A DNA stretch of 38,491 nucleotides from Williamsia sp. 1138 (GCF_002095435.2 NZ_MJEJ02000028.1:34522-73012), one strand, 5' to 3'; positions 15,144-23,808 are shown, counted from the stretch's first letter. Notes: generated from the sequence alone by a model not told the origin. Numbers and translations: made by a program.

Positions 15144-17054
15144 TCAGCTGACGCTCTGGTTGCGAGCCTTGGTCTTCGACCGCTCGCGGGCACGGGTGTT
15201 GGAGTCGAGGTTGACCTTGCGCACCCGGACCACCTGAGGGGTGACCTCGACACATTCGTCGTCGGTACAGAACTCCATCGCCGCTTCGAGTTCGAGCTTG
15301 ATGGGCTTGGCGAGGGTCTCCATCACGTCGGCGGAGGACTGACGCATGTTGGTCAGCTTCTTCTCCTTGGTGACGTTGATGTCGAGGTCCTCCATGCGCG
15401 GGTTGATGCCCACGACCATGCCCTCGTAGGTGTCCGCACCGGGCTCGACGAAGAAGGTTCCGCGATCGGCCAGTTGGATCATGGCGAACGGGGTGACTGT
15501 TCCCGCGCGGTCGGAGACCAGCGAGCCGGTGTGGCGGGCGCGGATCTCGCCGGCCCACGGGGCGTAGCCGTCGAACACCGCGTTGGCGATACCGGTACCG
15601 CGGGTCTCGGTGAGGAAGTCGGTTCGGAATCCGATCAGGCCACGCGAGGGCACGATGAACTCCATCCGGACCCAGCCACTGCCGTGATTGGTCATGTCGC
15701 CCATACGGCCCTTACGGGCGGCCAGCAGCTGCGTGACCGCACCGAGGTACTCCTCGGGAACGTCGATCGTCAGGTGCTCGAACGGCTCGTGGAGCTTGCC
15801 GTCGACCTGCTTGGTGACCACCTGGGGCTTTCCGACGGTGAGCTCGAAGCCTTCGCGGCGCATCTGCTCGACGAGGATGGCCAGCGCGAGTTCGCCACGA
15901 CCCTGGACCTCCCAGGCGTCCGGACGCCCGATGTCGAGGACGCGCAGCGAGACGTTACCGACGAGCTCACTGTCGAGGCGGTCCTTGACCATGCGAGAGG
16001 TGAGCTTGTGGCCCTTGACCCGGCCGACCAGCGGCGAGGTGTTGGTGCCGATCGTCACCGAGATCGCCGGCTCGTCGACCGTGATCCGGGGCAGGGCGAT
16101 CGGATGGTCGACGTCGGCGAGGGTGTCACCGATCATGATCTCCGGCATACCGGCCACGGCCACGATGTCGCCCGCGACGGCGACCTCACCGGGGGTCCGC
16201 TCGACACCTACGGTGATCAGGAGCTCGGTGATCTTGGCGCGCTCGGTGACGGGCTGGCCATCCACCTCACGCAACCAGGCCACGGTCTGACCCTTCTTCA
16301 AGGTTCCCGCGTAGAGACGGACCAGCGCGAGGCGGCCGAGGAAGGCCGACGCGTCGAGGTTGGTGACGTGGGCCTGCAGAGGCGCATCGAGATCGCCCTT
16401 GGGGGCGGGAACATACGAGAGCAGTACATCGAAGAGTGCGTCGAGGTTTTCGCCCTCGGGGACGTTGCCGTTCTCGGGCGCCTTCGTGCTGGCTATGCCG
16501 GCGCGACCGGAGGCGTAGAGGACGGGCAGGTCGAGAGCGAGCTCAGCGGCCTCGGCGGCTTCGTCGTCGACGTCCGAAGCGAGGTCGAGCAGCAGATCGT
16601 GGCTCTCCTCGACGACCTCGGCGATACGGGCGTCGGGGCGGTCGGTCTTGTTGACCAGCAGGATCACGGGCAGCGAGGCGGCAAGGGCCTTGCGCAGTAC
16701 GAAACGGGTCTGCGGCAACGGCCCTTCCGAGGCGTCGACGAGGAGTACCACGCCGTCGACCATCGACAGGCCGCGCTCGACCTCGCCACCGAAGTCGGCG
16801 TGGCCGGGGGTGTCGATGACGTTGATGACGACCTCGGTGCCGTCGGGCTGACGACGGTGCACAGCGGTGTTCTTGGCGAGGATCGTGATGCCTTTTTCCC
16901 GCTCGAGGTCACCGGAGTCCATGACGCGATCGACGAGTTCGGCGCGTTCCTCGAAAACGCCCGATTGCCGCAGCATCGCATCAACCAGGGTGGTTTTCCC
17001 ATGGTCGACGTGCGCAACGATCGCGACGTTGCGGAAATTGGGGGCAGCAGTCAC
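15144..17054 (-). CDS. typA: Ribosome-associated translational GTPase TypA/BipA
   Basis: TypA is an EF-G-like GTPase that binds the 70S ribosome and helps 50S assembly and stress or cold adaptation. The 636-aa protein has the P-loop AHVDHGKTTL at about residue 14, switch II DTPGHADFGGEVER, the G4 motif NKTDRPDA, and the BipA-type C-terminal region with GRGELALAILVEQMRREGFEL and SRGLIGFRTDFLTETRGTG. Length is normal for the family. The GTG at 17052-17054 has GGAGA upstream and gives a standard start; the ATG at 17087 adds a non-conserved extension. A hairpin at 15111-15132 probably terminates it. Confidence 0.96.
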   Translation of the reverse strand: MTAAPNFRNVAIVAHVDHGKTTLVDAMLRQSGVFEERAELVDRVMDSGDLEREKGITILAKNTAVHRRQPDGTEVVINVIDTPGHADFGGEVERGLSMVDGVVLLVDASEGPLPQTRFVLRKALAASLPVILLVNKTDRPDARIAEVVEESHDLLLDLASDVDDEAAEAAELALDLPVLYASGRAGIASTKAPENGNVPEGENLDALFDVLLSYVPAPKGDLDAPLQAHVTNLDASAFLGRLALVRLYAGTLKKGQTVAWLREVDGQPVTERAKITELLITVGVERTPGEVAVAGDIVAVAGMPEIMIGDTLADVDHPIALPRITVDEPAISVTIGTNTSPLVGRVKGHKLTSRMVKDRLDSELVGNVSLRVLDIGRPDAWEVQGRGELALAILVEQMRREGFELTVGKPQVVTKQVDGKLHEPFEHLTIDVPEEYLGAVTQLLAARKGRMGDMTNHGSGWVRMEFIVPSRGLIGFRTDFLTETRGTGIANAVFDGYAPWAGEIRARHTGSLVSDRAGTVTPFAMIQLADRGTFFVEPGADTYEGMVVGINPRMEDLDINVTKEKKLTNMRQSSADVMETLAKPIKLELEAAMEFCTDDECVEVTPQVVRVRKVNLDSNTRARERSKTKARNQSVS

Positions 17055-17208
17055 TGAAGTTCTCCGGACGTGAAGTGGGCATGTCAAAACTGTCGAGCAA
17101 GTTGCTCAGACCTCTAACAGGGTATCGCGTACCTGCCTCGAGCCGCGAAGCGGAGCTGAGCCAGACTCCCCGATGAGAGCGCCGTCACAGCCGAGACCGA
17201 ACCCGAAT

Positions 17209-17227
17209 CAAGGTGATGCTAACCTCA
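17209..17227 (+). promoter_or_regulatory. IdeR/DtxR-type iron box
   Basis: The 19-base site CAAGGTGATGCTAACCTCA matches the mycobacterial/corynebacterial IdeR/DtxR consensus TTAGGTTAGGCTAACCTAA at 14 of 19 positions by my count, including a perfect right half GCTAACCT. It lies 35 bases ahead of the start of the 60-aa Cys-rich gene, between it and the divergent typA. Iron-dependent repression of the small gene is predicted. Confidence 0.6.
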
Positions 17228-17262
17228 CTTTCAGCGGACACATCAGACGAGAAGGCAGGTAC

Positions 17263-17445
17263 GTGGGCAAGAAGAAGGCGTCCAAAGTGTGTGGACTCAA
17301 GCCCAAGAAAAAATGCTGCCGCAGTTCCACGCGCTGCGTGCGCTGCCCCGTCGTGATCCACAAGATGCAGAAGCTCTCCGGTCAGGGTCTGTCGGAGAAA
17401 GAGCTCGGGAAAGCGCTGAAGAAGGTCCGCGACCGCGCCGCCTGA
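17263..17445 (+). CDS. 60-aa Cys/Lys-rich small protein behind an iron box
   Basis: The GTG at 17263, preceded by AAGGCAGG, opens a short basic protein beginning MGKKKASKVCGLKPKKKCC. Five cysteines at 10, 18, 19, 25 and 28 (C-x7-CC-x5-C-x2-C) form a likely metal or cluster site in the first half. The second half, from about residue 34, is an amphipathic Lys-rich helix (LSEKELGKALKKVRDRAA). I do not recognise a named family. The IdeR-like box upstream suggests it is made when iron is low. It may be a metal-binding or nucleic-acid-binding accessory protein. An in-frame ATG at 17173 would put the iron box inside the coding sequence, so the GTG start is preferred. Confidence 0.75.
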   Translation: MGKKKASKVCGLKPKKKCCRSSTRCVRCPVVIHKMQKLSGQGLSEKELGKALKKVRDRAA

Positions 17446-17461
17446 GCCTTTACACAGATGG

Positions 17462-17854
17462 CTAGGTGAGCAAGCCGGCCAGATCGTCGAGCCAGACCGC
17501 ATCGGCGGGGACCAGGTCACCGTCGGCCGCCATCTGGCGCAGGGCACCTGCACCCACCCATCGCACCGCCGTGTGTTCGGTGGGCTCGGGATGCCCACCG
17601 ACCACCGTTGCCAACAGCGCGACAAGCACGAGATCTGCCTTGAGCGGCACCCCGACACCGATCTGATCTCCCGCCCGCACGTCGATCCCGAGTTCCTCGG
17701 CCAGTTCCCGTTCCAGGGCCCGGGCGCGCGTCTCGCCCTCCTCGACCTTGCCTCCCGGGAGCTCCCACAAACCTGCGACCTCAGGTGGATAGCTGCGTTG
17801 GGCGAGCAACAACAGGCCGTCCGAGATCACTGCTCCGGCGACCACCTCACGCAT
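17462..17854 (-). CDS. Nudix hydrolase (MutT/NUDT1-like)
   Basis: This 130-aa protein has an intact Nudix box, GGKVEEGETRARALERELAEEL, seen as GGK...E...RELAEELG near residues 34-57. It begins REVVAGAVISDGLLLLAQR, typical of MutT-type enzymes that hydrolyse oxidised or non-canonical nucleoside triphosphates. The ATG at 17852-17854 overlaps the end of the thiamine-type ATPase gene by 8 bases, so it is probably cotranslated with that transporter. That context allows a different substrate, such as a thiamine or pyrimidine pyrophosphate. The sequence alone does not settle it. Confidence 0.87.
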   Translation of the reverse strand: MREVVAGAVISDGLLLLAQRSYPPEVAGLWELPGGKVEEGETRARALERELAEELGIDVRAGDQIGVGVPLKADLVLVALLATVVGGHPEPTEHTAVRWVGAGALRQMAADGDLVPADAVWLDDLAGLLT

Positions 17855-18884
17855 GGGGCGCCGCCGATCCCGGTTCGGCGATGATCGCAATCCTGTTGGG
17901 ATCGAGGGTGATACCCACCTCGTCGCCGACCTCCACCCGGATGTCGCTCACTGCGTCGAGTTCGATACCCGCCGTCGACAGGCGCACTCGGACACCGTCT
18001 GGCAGCGATGCGACGTGCACCGCGCGCCCGACCGGCCGGCCACTGCCCACCGGACCTGCGATCACCGCCTCGGGCCGCAGGCCCAGTCGCACCGGCCCGT
18101 CGGGCAGATCGATCGGCACCGACCCGAGCGAACTGGCGAGCACGCCCCCGCGGACCACGCCGTCGCACAGGGTGGTGCAGCCGATGAACCGCGCGACACT
18201 CTCGGTGCGCGGTGTTCGCCACAGTTTTTCGGGTACGTCGTCCTGGATGATCCGACCCGCTTCCATGACCGCGATCCGGTCGGCCATCATCGCCGCCTCG
18301 GTGTGGTCGTGCGTCACCACGATCGTGGGCGTGGCGGTGGCGGCGATGACCTCCGTGATCTGCAGCGCGAGTCGTTCGCGCAATTGCCGGTCGAGTGCCG
18401 ACAGCGGTTCGTCCAACAACAGCAGCCGTGGTCGCGGCGCGAGCGCACGAGCAAGGGCAACCCGCTGTTGCTGACCGCCCGACAGTTCGGCGACCTTTCG
18501 GGACCCGAACCCGGCCAGGTCGACGAGGTCCAGCAGTTCGGAGACCCGCTCGGCGACCTCGCGTTTCGGCCGTCGTCGCACCCGCAGCCCGTAGGAGATG
18601 TTGTCGGCGACGGTCCTGCCCGGCAGCAGTTGCCCGTCCTGGAAGACGACCCCGAAGTCGCGGCGATGCACGGGGACGGGCGCCAGGTCCACGCCGTCGA
18701 ACGTGATGGCTCCCCCGGACAGCGGTTCGAGCCCGGCGATCGCACGGATCAGGGTGGATTTCCCGCATCCGGACGGGCCGAGCAGCGCAGTGATCGCAGC
18801 GCCAGAGGTGCCGATCGCGAGATCGAGTTCGGTGAGCACCATCTCTGAGCGGTAACCGACTGTCACACCCGACAACTCGAGCAT
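17847..18884 (-). CDS. Thiamine-type ABC transporter ATP-binding protein
   Basis: This 345-aa ABC ATPase drives the importer encoded upstream. Walker A is GPSGCGKST (36-44). The signature is LSGGQQQRVALARAL, Walker B with D-loop is LLLLDEPLSALD, and the switch His is in VTHDHTEA. The C-terminal 110 residues form a TOBE-like regulatory domain, as in Fe3+/sulfate/thiamine/polyamine-type importers. Its ATG overlaps the permease stop by one base (TGATG), and its stop lies inside the Nudix start region. Substrate assignment rests on the binding protein, which resembles ThiB/TbpA. A short E. coli ThiQ lacks such a tail, so this is an extended version. Confidence 0.88.
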   Translation of the reverse strand: MLELSGVTVGYRSEMVLTELDLAIGTSGAAITALLGPSGCGKSTLIRAIAGLEPLSGGAITFDGVDLAPVPVHRRDFGVVFQDGQLLPGRTVADNISYGLRVRRRPKREVAERVSELLDLVDLAGFGSRKVAELSGGQQQRVALARALAPRPRLLLLDEPLSALDRQLRERLALQITEVIAATATPTIVVTHDHTEAAMMADRIAVMEAGRIIQDDVPEKLWRTPRTESVARFIGCTTLCDGVVRGGVLASSLGSVPIDLPDGPVRLGLRPEAVIAGPVGSGRPVGRAVHVASLPDGVRVRLSTAGIELDAVSDIRVEVGDEVGITLDPNRIAIIAEPGSAAPHA

Positions 18885-20524
18885 CAGAACTCCCCTCCTT
18901 CATCTTTGCGGACGACTTCGATCAGAGCGACCACCGCGGCGGTGACGACCAGCATCATCACCGAGCACGCCATCGCCGTCGCAAAATTCCCCGAACCGGG
19001 TTTGGCCAAGGATGAGCCGATCAGCACCGGCACAGTGGTGGTGTCGGGCCGGGCAACGAAACTGGTGGCCCCGAACTCGCCGATGGCGATGACGAATGCG
19101 AAACCCGCTGCGGCACAGAGCGCCCGTTTGATGACCGGCAGATCGACGGTCCACCACACCCGTAGCGGTCTGGCGCCGAGGGTCGCCGTCGCCTGCCGCA
19201 GCCGGTCATCGACCAGGCCCATCGCAGGGACGAGGATCCGGATCACCAACGGGCAGGCGATCAGTGCCTGTACGGCCGGGACGATGGCCGGGGAGGTACT
19301 GATCTCGCGGGGCATCCCCGTCAGGATCACCAAGTACCCTAGGCCCACCGTGACGGCGCTGACGCCCAGCGGAAGCATCGCGACGACGGTCGCCGCGCCC
19401 GCCAGCACCCCGCGCGCCCGGGAGAGCGCGAGGGCGCCGAGCAGTCCGAGCACCATCGCGATGACCATGGCCCAGGTGGCGCTGATCAACGAATATTGCA
19501 TGCTCTGCCACGGCGTCTGACCGTTCACCGAGTCGAACAGCGCCCGGTAACCGTCGAGATTCCAGCTGCCGCCGACCGTGGGCCGTACCGAACGCCAGAG
19601 CAGGACGACCAGCGGCGCGATCAGGATCAGCAGGGCCACCGCGACAATCGCGACGATCGGCACCCACTGGCGCCCGTGTGGCCTGCGACGCCGCCGCGGT
19701 GCCCCGACCGCCCGTGCGCGGCGACCCAGCACCGCACTGATCGTCACCACCACCGCGACGACAACGATCTGCACCATCGACAATGCCACGGCGGCAGGCA
19801 ATTTGAAGAAGCCGATGGCCTGGCGGTAGATCTCGGTCTCCAGGGTGTTGTACCGACCGGCGCCGAGGATGAGCACCACACCGAAACTGGTGGCACAGAA
19901 CAGGAACACCACCGTCGCGGCCGACGCGATCGCCGGAGCGAGCGCGGGGACGGTCACGGTCCGGAGCACGCGCCACCGGTTCGCGCCCAGGGTCCGGGCT
20001 GCCTGCTCGGCCCGTGGGTCGATCTGAGCCCAGACCGATCCGACCGTCCGGACCACCACAGCGACGTTGAAGAACATGTGCGCCAGGATGATCGCCCAGA
20101 GGGAAGCGCCGATGCCCAGCCATCCCAGCGGTCCGCGGTCCCCCAGCAGCACCGAGAAGGCCACGCCGACGACGACCGTCGGCAACACGAAGGGAATGGT
20201 GACGATCACCCGGAACCCCAGCGCGCCGGGCAGTTCATAAGTGGCCAGGACCCAGGCCACGGGGAGACCGACAACCAGGGTCGCGGCTGTGGACGCCGCG
20301 GCCTGCGCGATCGTGAACCACAGGAGATCGGCCGCGTTCGCGTCGGAGAGCAGTTGCGGCAGGTTGCGGCTCTCGCCGTCGCCGAATGCCCGCACCGCGA
20401 GAGCCAACAACGGCCAGCCGAACATGACCGCAACGAACAACAGGGGTAGGACGCCCAGCAGCGCCAGGCGGGAACCACGCGGACGCCGGAGCGGGGGTCG
20501 GCCCTCGACCCGGCCTGCCGTCAC
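18884..20524 (-). CDS. Thiamine-type ABC transporter permease, fused two-domain
   Basis: This 546-aa membrane protein has about twelve transmembrane segments arranged as two homologous halves. Each half carries an EAA-type loop (TLGANRWRVLRTVTVPALAP in the first, TLGARPLRVWWTVDLPVIKR in the second) that contacts the ATPase. This fused architecture is that of ThiP/FbpB permeases. The GTG at 20522-20524 lies 5 bases after the binding-protein stop and gives a short basic N-terminus before the first helix. A longer frame from 20641 would run through the binding-protein gene. Together with its neighbours it should import thiamine or a related compound. Confidence 0.85.
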   Translation of the reverse strand: MTAGRVEGRPPLRRPRGSRLALLGVLPLLFVAVMFGWPLLALAVRAFGDGESRNLPQLLSDANAADLLWFTIAQAAASTAATLVVGLPVAWVLATYELPGALGFRVIVTIPFVLPTVVVGVAFSVLLGDRGPLGWLGIGASLWAIILAHMFFNVAVVVRTVGSVWAQIDPRAEQAARTLGANRWRVLRTVTVPALAPAIASAATVVFLFCATSFGVVLILGAGRYNTLETEIYRQAIGFFKLPAAVALSMVQIVVVAVVVTISAVLGRRARAVGAPRRRRRPHGRQWVPIVAIVAVALLILIAPLVVLLWRSVRPTVGGSWNLDGYRALFDSVNGQTPWQSMQYSLISATWAMVIAMVLGLLGALALSRARGVLAGAATVVAMLPLGVSAVTVGLGYLVILTGMPREISTSPAIVPAVQALIACPLVIRILVPAMGLVDDRLRQATATLGARPLRVWWTVDLPVIKRALCAAAGFAFVIAIGEFGATSFVARPDTTTVPVLIGSSLAKPGSGNFATAMACSVMMLVVTAAVVALIEVVRKDEGGEF

Positions 20525-20529
20525 CTCGG

Positions 20530-21561
20530 TCAGCGGCCCATGACGGTGCGCCACTCCTGCTGCCACGCCTCCCGGTTCTCCGCGATGACTCCGGCCGGCA
20601 TGGAGGCCACGAACTCGGGCTCGGGTGCGTATTGCGCCCATTCAGCGGGCAGCGGTGTACCGGTCCGCACCGGATAGACGTACATCGATTCGGGCAGTGC
20701 CGCCTGCACGGGTTCGCTCAGCAGGAAGTCCACCACCTTCTGGCCACCTTCGACGTTCTCGGCGCCGCGCAGCACCCCCGCGTATTCGGTCTGCTCGAAG
20801 CAGGTGTTCAGCAAGGCCTTTGTTGTCGGCAGATAGGCGGGCGACGAGGCGTAGGAGACGACGACGGGCTTGGATCCCTTGCCCTCTCCGGCCGTGAACT
20901 CCTGGTTGTACGCCTCCGACCACCCGGGAGCGACCGCGACCTCGTTGTCGCGCAGCCGCTGCCAGTAACCTTGCCAGCCGCCTGCGGTCGAACTCGGGTA
21001 CGCGGCGATGGTCGCGAGCAGGAATGCCATCCCCGGCGACGACGTCGCGGGGTCGAGAACCACGGTCAGACCCTTGTAACGGGGGTCGGCGAGATCAGCG
21101 AAGTTCTGTGGGGGTTGCTGCCCTCGCTGTGCGAACCAATCGCTGTCGACGTTCACGCAGACGTCCCCGCGATCGATCGCGGTGAGGCGGTTGGGTTCGG
21201 GCAGGGCGTGCTCGTTCGGCCCGAGACCGTTGTCAGGGCTCGTGTAGGGCTCGAGGGCGTCCGCGTCGAGTACCCGCGACGCAAAGGTGTTGTCGATGCC
21301 GTAGACGACGTCCCCGCGGGGCGATCCGGCCGTCAGCGCGATCGACGATGACAACTGACCGGCATCGGACTCCTTCACGACCTTCAGGGTCAGTCCGGTC
21401 TGATCCTCGAATGAGCTCAGCAACTCGTCGGGCAATGCAAAGGAATCATGTGTGAGCAGCACGACTTCGTCGTCGGACCCCGAGTCGCCACAGGCGCTCA
21501 GCGCAGTCGCACCGACCGCCGCAGCGATCAGGACTGCAGCGATTTGGACTCTTCGACGCAT
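20530..21561 (-). CDS. Thiamine-type ABC transporter substrate-binding lipoprotein
   Basis: This 343-aa lipoprotein has a signal peptide ending LSAC with the acylated Cys at 24. The mature part shows motifs I recognise from E. coli TbpA/ThiB: LLTHDSFALPDELL (compare TYDSFA), DVVYGIDNT, DPATSSPGMAFLL (compare DPRTSTPGLGLL), PGWSEAYNQEF, VVVSYASSPAY and the C-terminal MYVYPVRTGTPLPAEW. It therefore most likely binds thiamine or its phosphates outside the membrane. TGGAGG precedes the ATG. It is the first gene of the permease-ATPase-Nudix operon. I found no TPP riboswitch consensus upstream. Confidence 0.85.
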   Translation of the reverse strand: MRRRVQIAAVLIAAAVGATALSACGDSGSDDEVVLLTHDSFALPDELLSSFEDQTGLTLKVVKESDAGQLSSSIALTAGSPRGDVVYGIDNTFASRVLDADALEPYTSPDNGLGPNEHALPEPNRLTAIDRGDVCVNVDSDWFAQRGQQPPQNFADLADPRYKGLTVVLDPATSSPGMAFLLATIAAYPSSTAGGWQGYWQRLRDNEVAVAPGWSEAYNQEFTAGEGKGSKPVVVSYASSPAYLPTTKALLNTCFEQTEYAGVLRGAENVEGGQKVVDFLLSEPVQAALPESMYVYPVRTGTPLPAEWAQYAPEPEFVASMPAGVIAENREAWQQEWRTVMGR

Positions 21562-21842
21562 GGTGCCTCCAGATAGCGGTGTTCTTCCCTCGTTGATCTA
21601 ACCAGCACGGGCGAGGTGACCCGCAGTCGAAATGTGACATCACAATTGCATCACCAGCCCCAATCACCCCACCCGTAACAGGCTATGGTCCCGGGGCGGC
21701 ACCAATCCCCGTCCGAACCCGGACGAATTGTCGGCCGCACTGTTGGCGGCAGCGTCACGGAACGGTTACCGTCAGCACGGCGATACGGAACACAGGCACC
21801 TGCGACAGCGGGTTACCAACGCAAGATGGGACACCAAGAACA

Positions 21843-22643
21843 GTGCTACTGAGTGAGCTGACAGGTCGCGACCGCGGACGTTTCAGGGCTGGGCGCACCG
21901 CCCGCCGGACGATGACGGCTGTGGCGATCGCGGCCTGCGCAGCGCTGGCACTGCCGGCGACCGCCTCTGCCGAGCCGACCGCACCACCCGCGCCGAAGAT
22001 CGATGAGGCGACCCTGCAGTCGCTGGGCGCCTTCGTGCCCGCGATCATCGGATCCGCTGCGACCCCGGGCCCCGACGGCAAGGTCAACGCCGACCTCGTG
22101 GCCAACGCCAAGACGCTCGCAGCCGACTCGGGTCTGCCACCGGATCTCGCCGAGATCTGGAACAAGGTCATCAGCTTCCTCGAAGGCACCGGCGGGGGCG
22201 GCCCCGCCATCCCCACCGGCGACGGCGCTCCGATCATCCAGCAATTCCTCTACCCCACCCTCGGCCAGGGTTGCATCCCCGGCGGCAACTCCGTCGGTAC
22301 CGCACTTGCCACCGCAGGTCCGCAGAAAGCCCCCGCCCCGGGCCCCGGCAAAGGTGAAGCCGGATTCGTCTACACCAGCCTCGGTACCGGCCCCGCCCTG
22401 AACAACAACGCAGCGCCGCTCACCGTCGCGTGGATCAACGTCGACACCGGCAAGAGCGGCCAGCAGAGCCTCCAGCGCAACGAGAAGATCAACGTCGCCG
22501 AGGGCCCCGGCACGTTCACCACCATCGCGAAAACCGGTCAGGGACGAATCATCTCGGCCATCTACGGCAACGTGACCACCAAGACCGAGGGCAAGACGGT
22601 CAGCTGCACCATCATCCCGACGGTGGGACTCGCAGTCGTCTGA
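21843..22643 (+). CDS. Secreted protein of unknown function, paralogue 1
   Basis: This 266-aa protein has an Arg-rich N-terminus followed by a signal peptide core (MTAVAIAACAALALP) and a probable cleavage site ATASA-EP. The start is uncertain: the GTG at 21843 gives a long n-region with RTARR, and the ATG at 21912 gives a short one. The mature protein is Pro/Gly/Ala-rich and ends with LTVAWINVDTGKSG and GRIISAIYGNV, then SCTIIPTVG. The same VAW(I/F)NV(D/N)T ... SA(I/V)(Y/F)G.V ... SC ... P(T/M)(V/I)G pattern occurs in the next gene, so they are paralogues. Two cysteines in the mature part could form a disulfide. A clear hairpin follows. Confidence 0.8.
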   Translation: MLLSELTGRDRGRFRAGRTARRTMTAVAIAACAALALPATASAEPTAPPAPKIDEATLQSLGAFVPAIIGSAATPGPDGKVNADLVANAKTLAADSGLPPDLAEIWNKVISFLEGTGGGGPAIPTGDGAPIIQQFLYPTLGQGCIPGGNSVGTALATAGPQKAPAPGPGKGEAGFVYTSLGTGPALNNNAAPLTVAWINVDTGKSGQQSLQRNEKINVAEGPGTFTTIAKTGQGRIISAIYGNVTTKTEGKTVSCTIIPTVGLAVV

Positions 22644-22665
22644 TCGCAGACTCCACAACCACAGC

Positions 22666-22697
22666 AACAGGCGCCGACCACCAGGTCGGCGCCTGTT
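22666..22697 (+). terminator. Terminator hairpin after secreted paralogue 1
   Basis: AACAGGCGCCGACC (22666-22679) pairs perfectly with GGTCGGCGCCTGTT (22684-22697) around a 4-base loop, 22 bases past the stop codon. TCTGCTGT follows the stem. This is a strong intrinsic-terminator candidate. Confidence 0.8.
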
Positions 22698-22843
22698 CTG
22701 CTGTCCGGGGGTGAAAGCCGTCACATTCTCCAGATTCGTTGAACCACAGGAGAAGTGCGGTTGGGTCGCAGTTCTGTCACAGGTAGGACTCGCAGCTTGC
22801 CAACTACGCGAATCACATGGTTGGCTTTAACAACCGCAACATT

Positions 22844-22876
22844 GGCCACATCTGTCACATCCGTAACATGTGGGCC
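22844..22876 (+). promoter_or_regulatory. Repeat cluster ahead of secreted paralogue 2
   Basis: GGCCACAT (22844-22851) and ATGTGGGCC (22868-22876) form an imperfect inverted repeat. The same bases contain three 9-base units, CACATCTGT, CACATCCGT and AACATGTGG. It lies 25 bases ahead of the start codon and could be an operator or leader hairpin. Confidence 0.35.
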
Positions 22877-22900
22877 GGTTTCGTCTGTTCAAGGAGAACC

Positions 22901-23776
22901 ATGCCGAACCAACCGCTGATCCGTCGTGGTGTCGTAGCACTCGCGATCGCGGCCTCAGCAGCCGTGATGTCGCCGGCACTCGCAGTGGCCGATCCGGTTC
23001 CGCTGGCCGACCTGACCCTGACCGCACCCACGAGCGTCCCGGCGGACAAGGCCTTGTCTGCAGCCATCGCGCAGCTGCAGAAGACCCGTGTCGATCCGGA
23101 GGCACTAGCGGCCGCCAAGGCGATACTCGGCGTCGGGTCACAGCTGCCGACGACCATGCCGGTCAAGTCCGAGGTCGCTGCGCCCACCGCGACACCCGCG
23201 GCGTCCCCCACCGACGTCCTCACCCTGCTCGCGGAGGCGAACTCCGCTCTGCGTCAGATGGGAATCCAGAGCTTCATCAACCCGTCGGTGGCATTCAATT
23301 GCACCGAACCGACGCCGGACAACCCCTTCGGCCTACTGCCCGCGGTCGGTGGAGCAGTACCCGGCCCGTTCTTCCTTCCCGGATTGAAACTCCCCGCGGC
23401 CATCGATGCCAACCTGGTCAAAGACGGTGAGACCCTGTTCGGTTTCGTCCCGTCCGGAATCACCAAGGACGGCGCCGCCAGCGGTATGCAGGTCGCGTGG
23501 TTCAACGTGAACACGCTGCAGGGCGGGTTCGCGGAGATGGCACCGGTCGGTACCACCCTGGTCGACATCTGGATGAAGAAGGTGCCCGACAACCCCTTCA
23601 AGGGACAGATCAAAGCAGCGCTCACGACGTTCGCCAATCGCCTCAGTGTGCCCGGGTCACGTCTGGCCCCGGTCAAGAGCGGTAACGGCACTGTGCTCTC
23701 GGCAGTCTTCGGCACCGTCGAGAACGGCAACCGCAGTTGCTTCTTCCTCCCGATGATCGGGATCACGCAGGCTTAG
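22901..23776 (+). CDS. Secreted protein of unknown function, paralogue 2
   Basis: This 291-aa protein begins at an ATG preceded by AAGGAGAACC. It has a signal peptide: basic NQPLIRRG, hydrophobic VVALAIAASAAVMSPALAV, then ADP after the probable cut. The C-terminal half contains MQVAWFNVNTLQGG, LSAVFGTVENGNRSCFFLP and MIGITQA, matching the upstream gene in motif order. It adds a FNCTEPTPDNPFGLLP segment with a second Cys, which could pair with the C-terminal one. No catalytic motif is seen. It may be a structural or ligand-binding envelope protein. The next gene follows after 32 bases and may be cotranscribed. Confidence 0.82.
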   Translation: MPNQPLIRRGVVALAIAASAAVMSPALAVADPVPLADLTLTAPTSVPADKALSAAIAQLQKTRVDPEALAAAKAILGVGSQLPTTMPVKSEVAAPTATPAASPTDVLTLLAEANSALRQMGIQSFINPSVAFNCTEPTPDNPFGLLPAVGGAVPGPFFLPGLKLPAAIDANLVKDGETLFGFVPSGITKDGAASGMQVAWFNVNTLQGGFAEMAPVGTTLVDIWMKKVPDNPFKGQIKAALTTFANRLSVPGSRLAPVKSGNGTVLSAVFGTVENGNRSCFFLPMIGITQA

Positions 23777-23808
23777 TCCGCTCGGCGCGGACCTTCGTAG
23801 GAGACATC

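Noticed and set aside
14430-17057. 875-codon plus-strand open frame
   Set aside because: It lies antisense to lpqW and typA, both of which have clear family motifs. The translation is Gly/Arg/Asp-rich with no recognisable domain. High GC creates such long antisense frames.
21446-21842. TPP riboswitch ahead of the thiamine-type operon
   Set aside because: I looked for its conserved blocks on the minus strand and did not find them in order.
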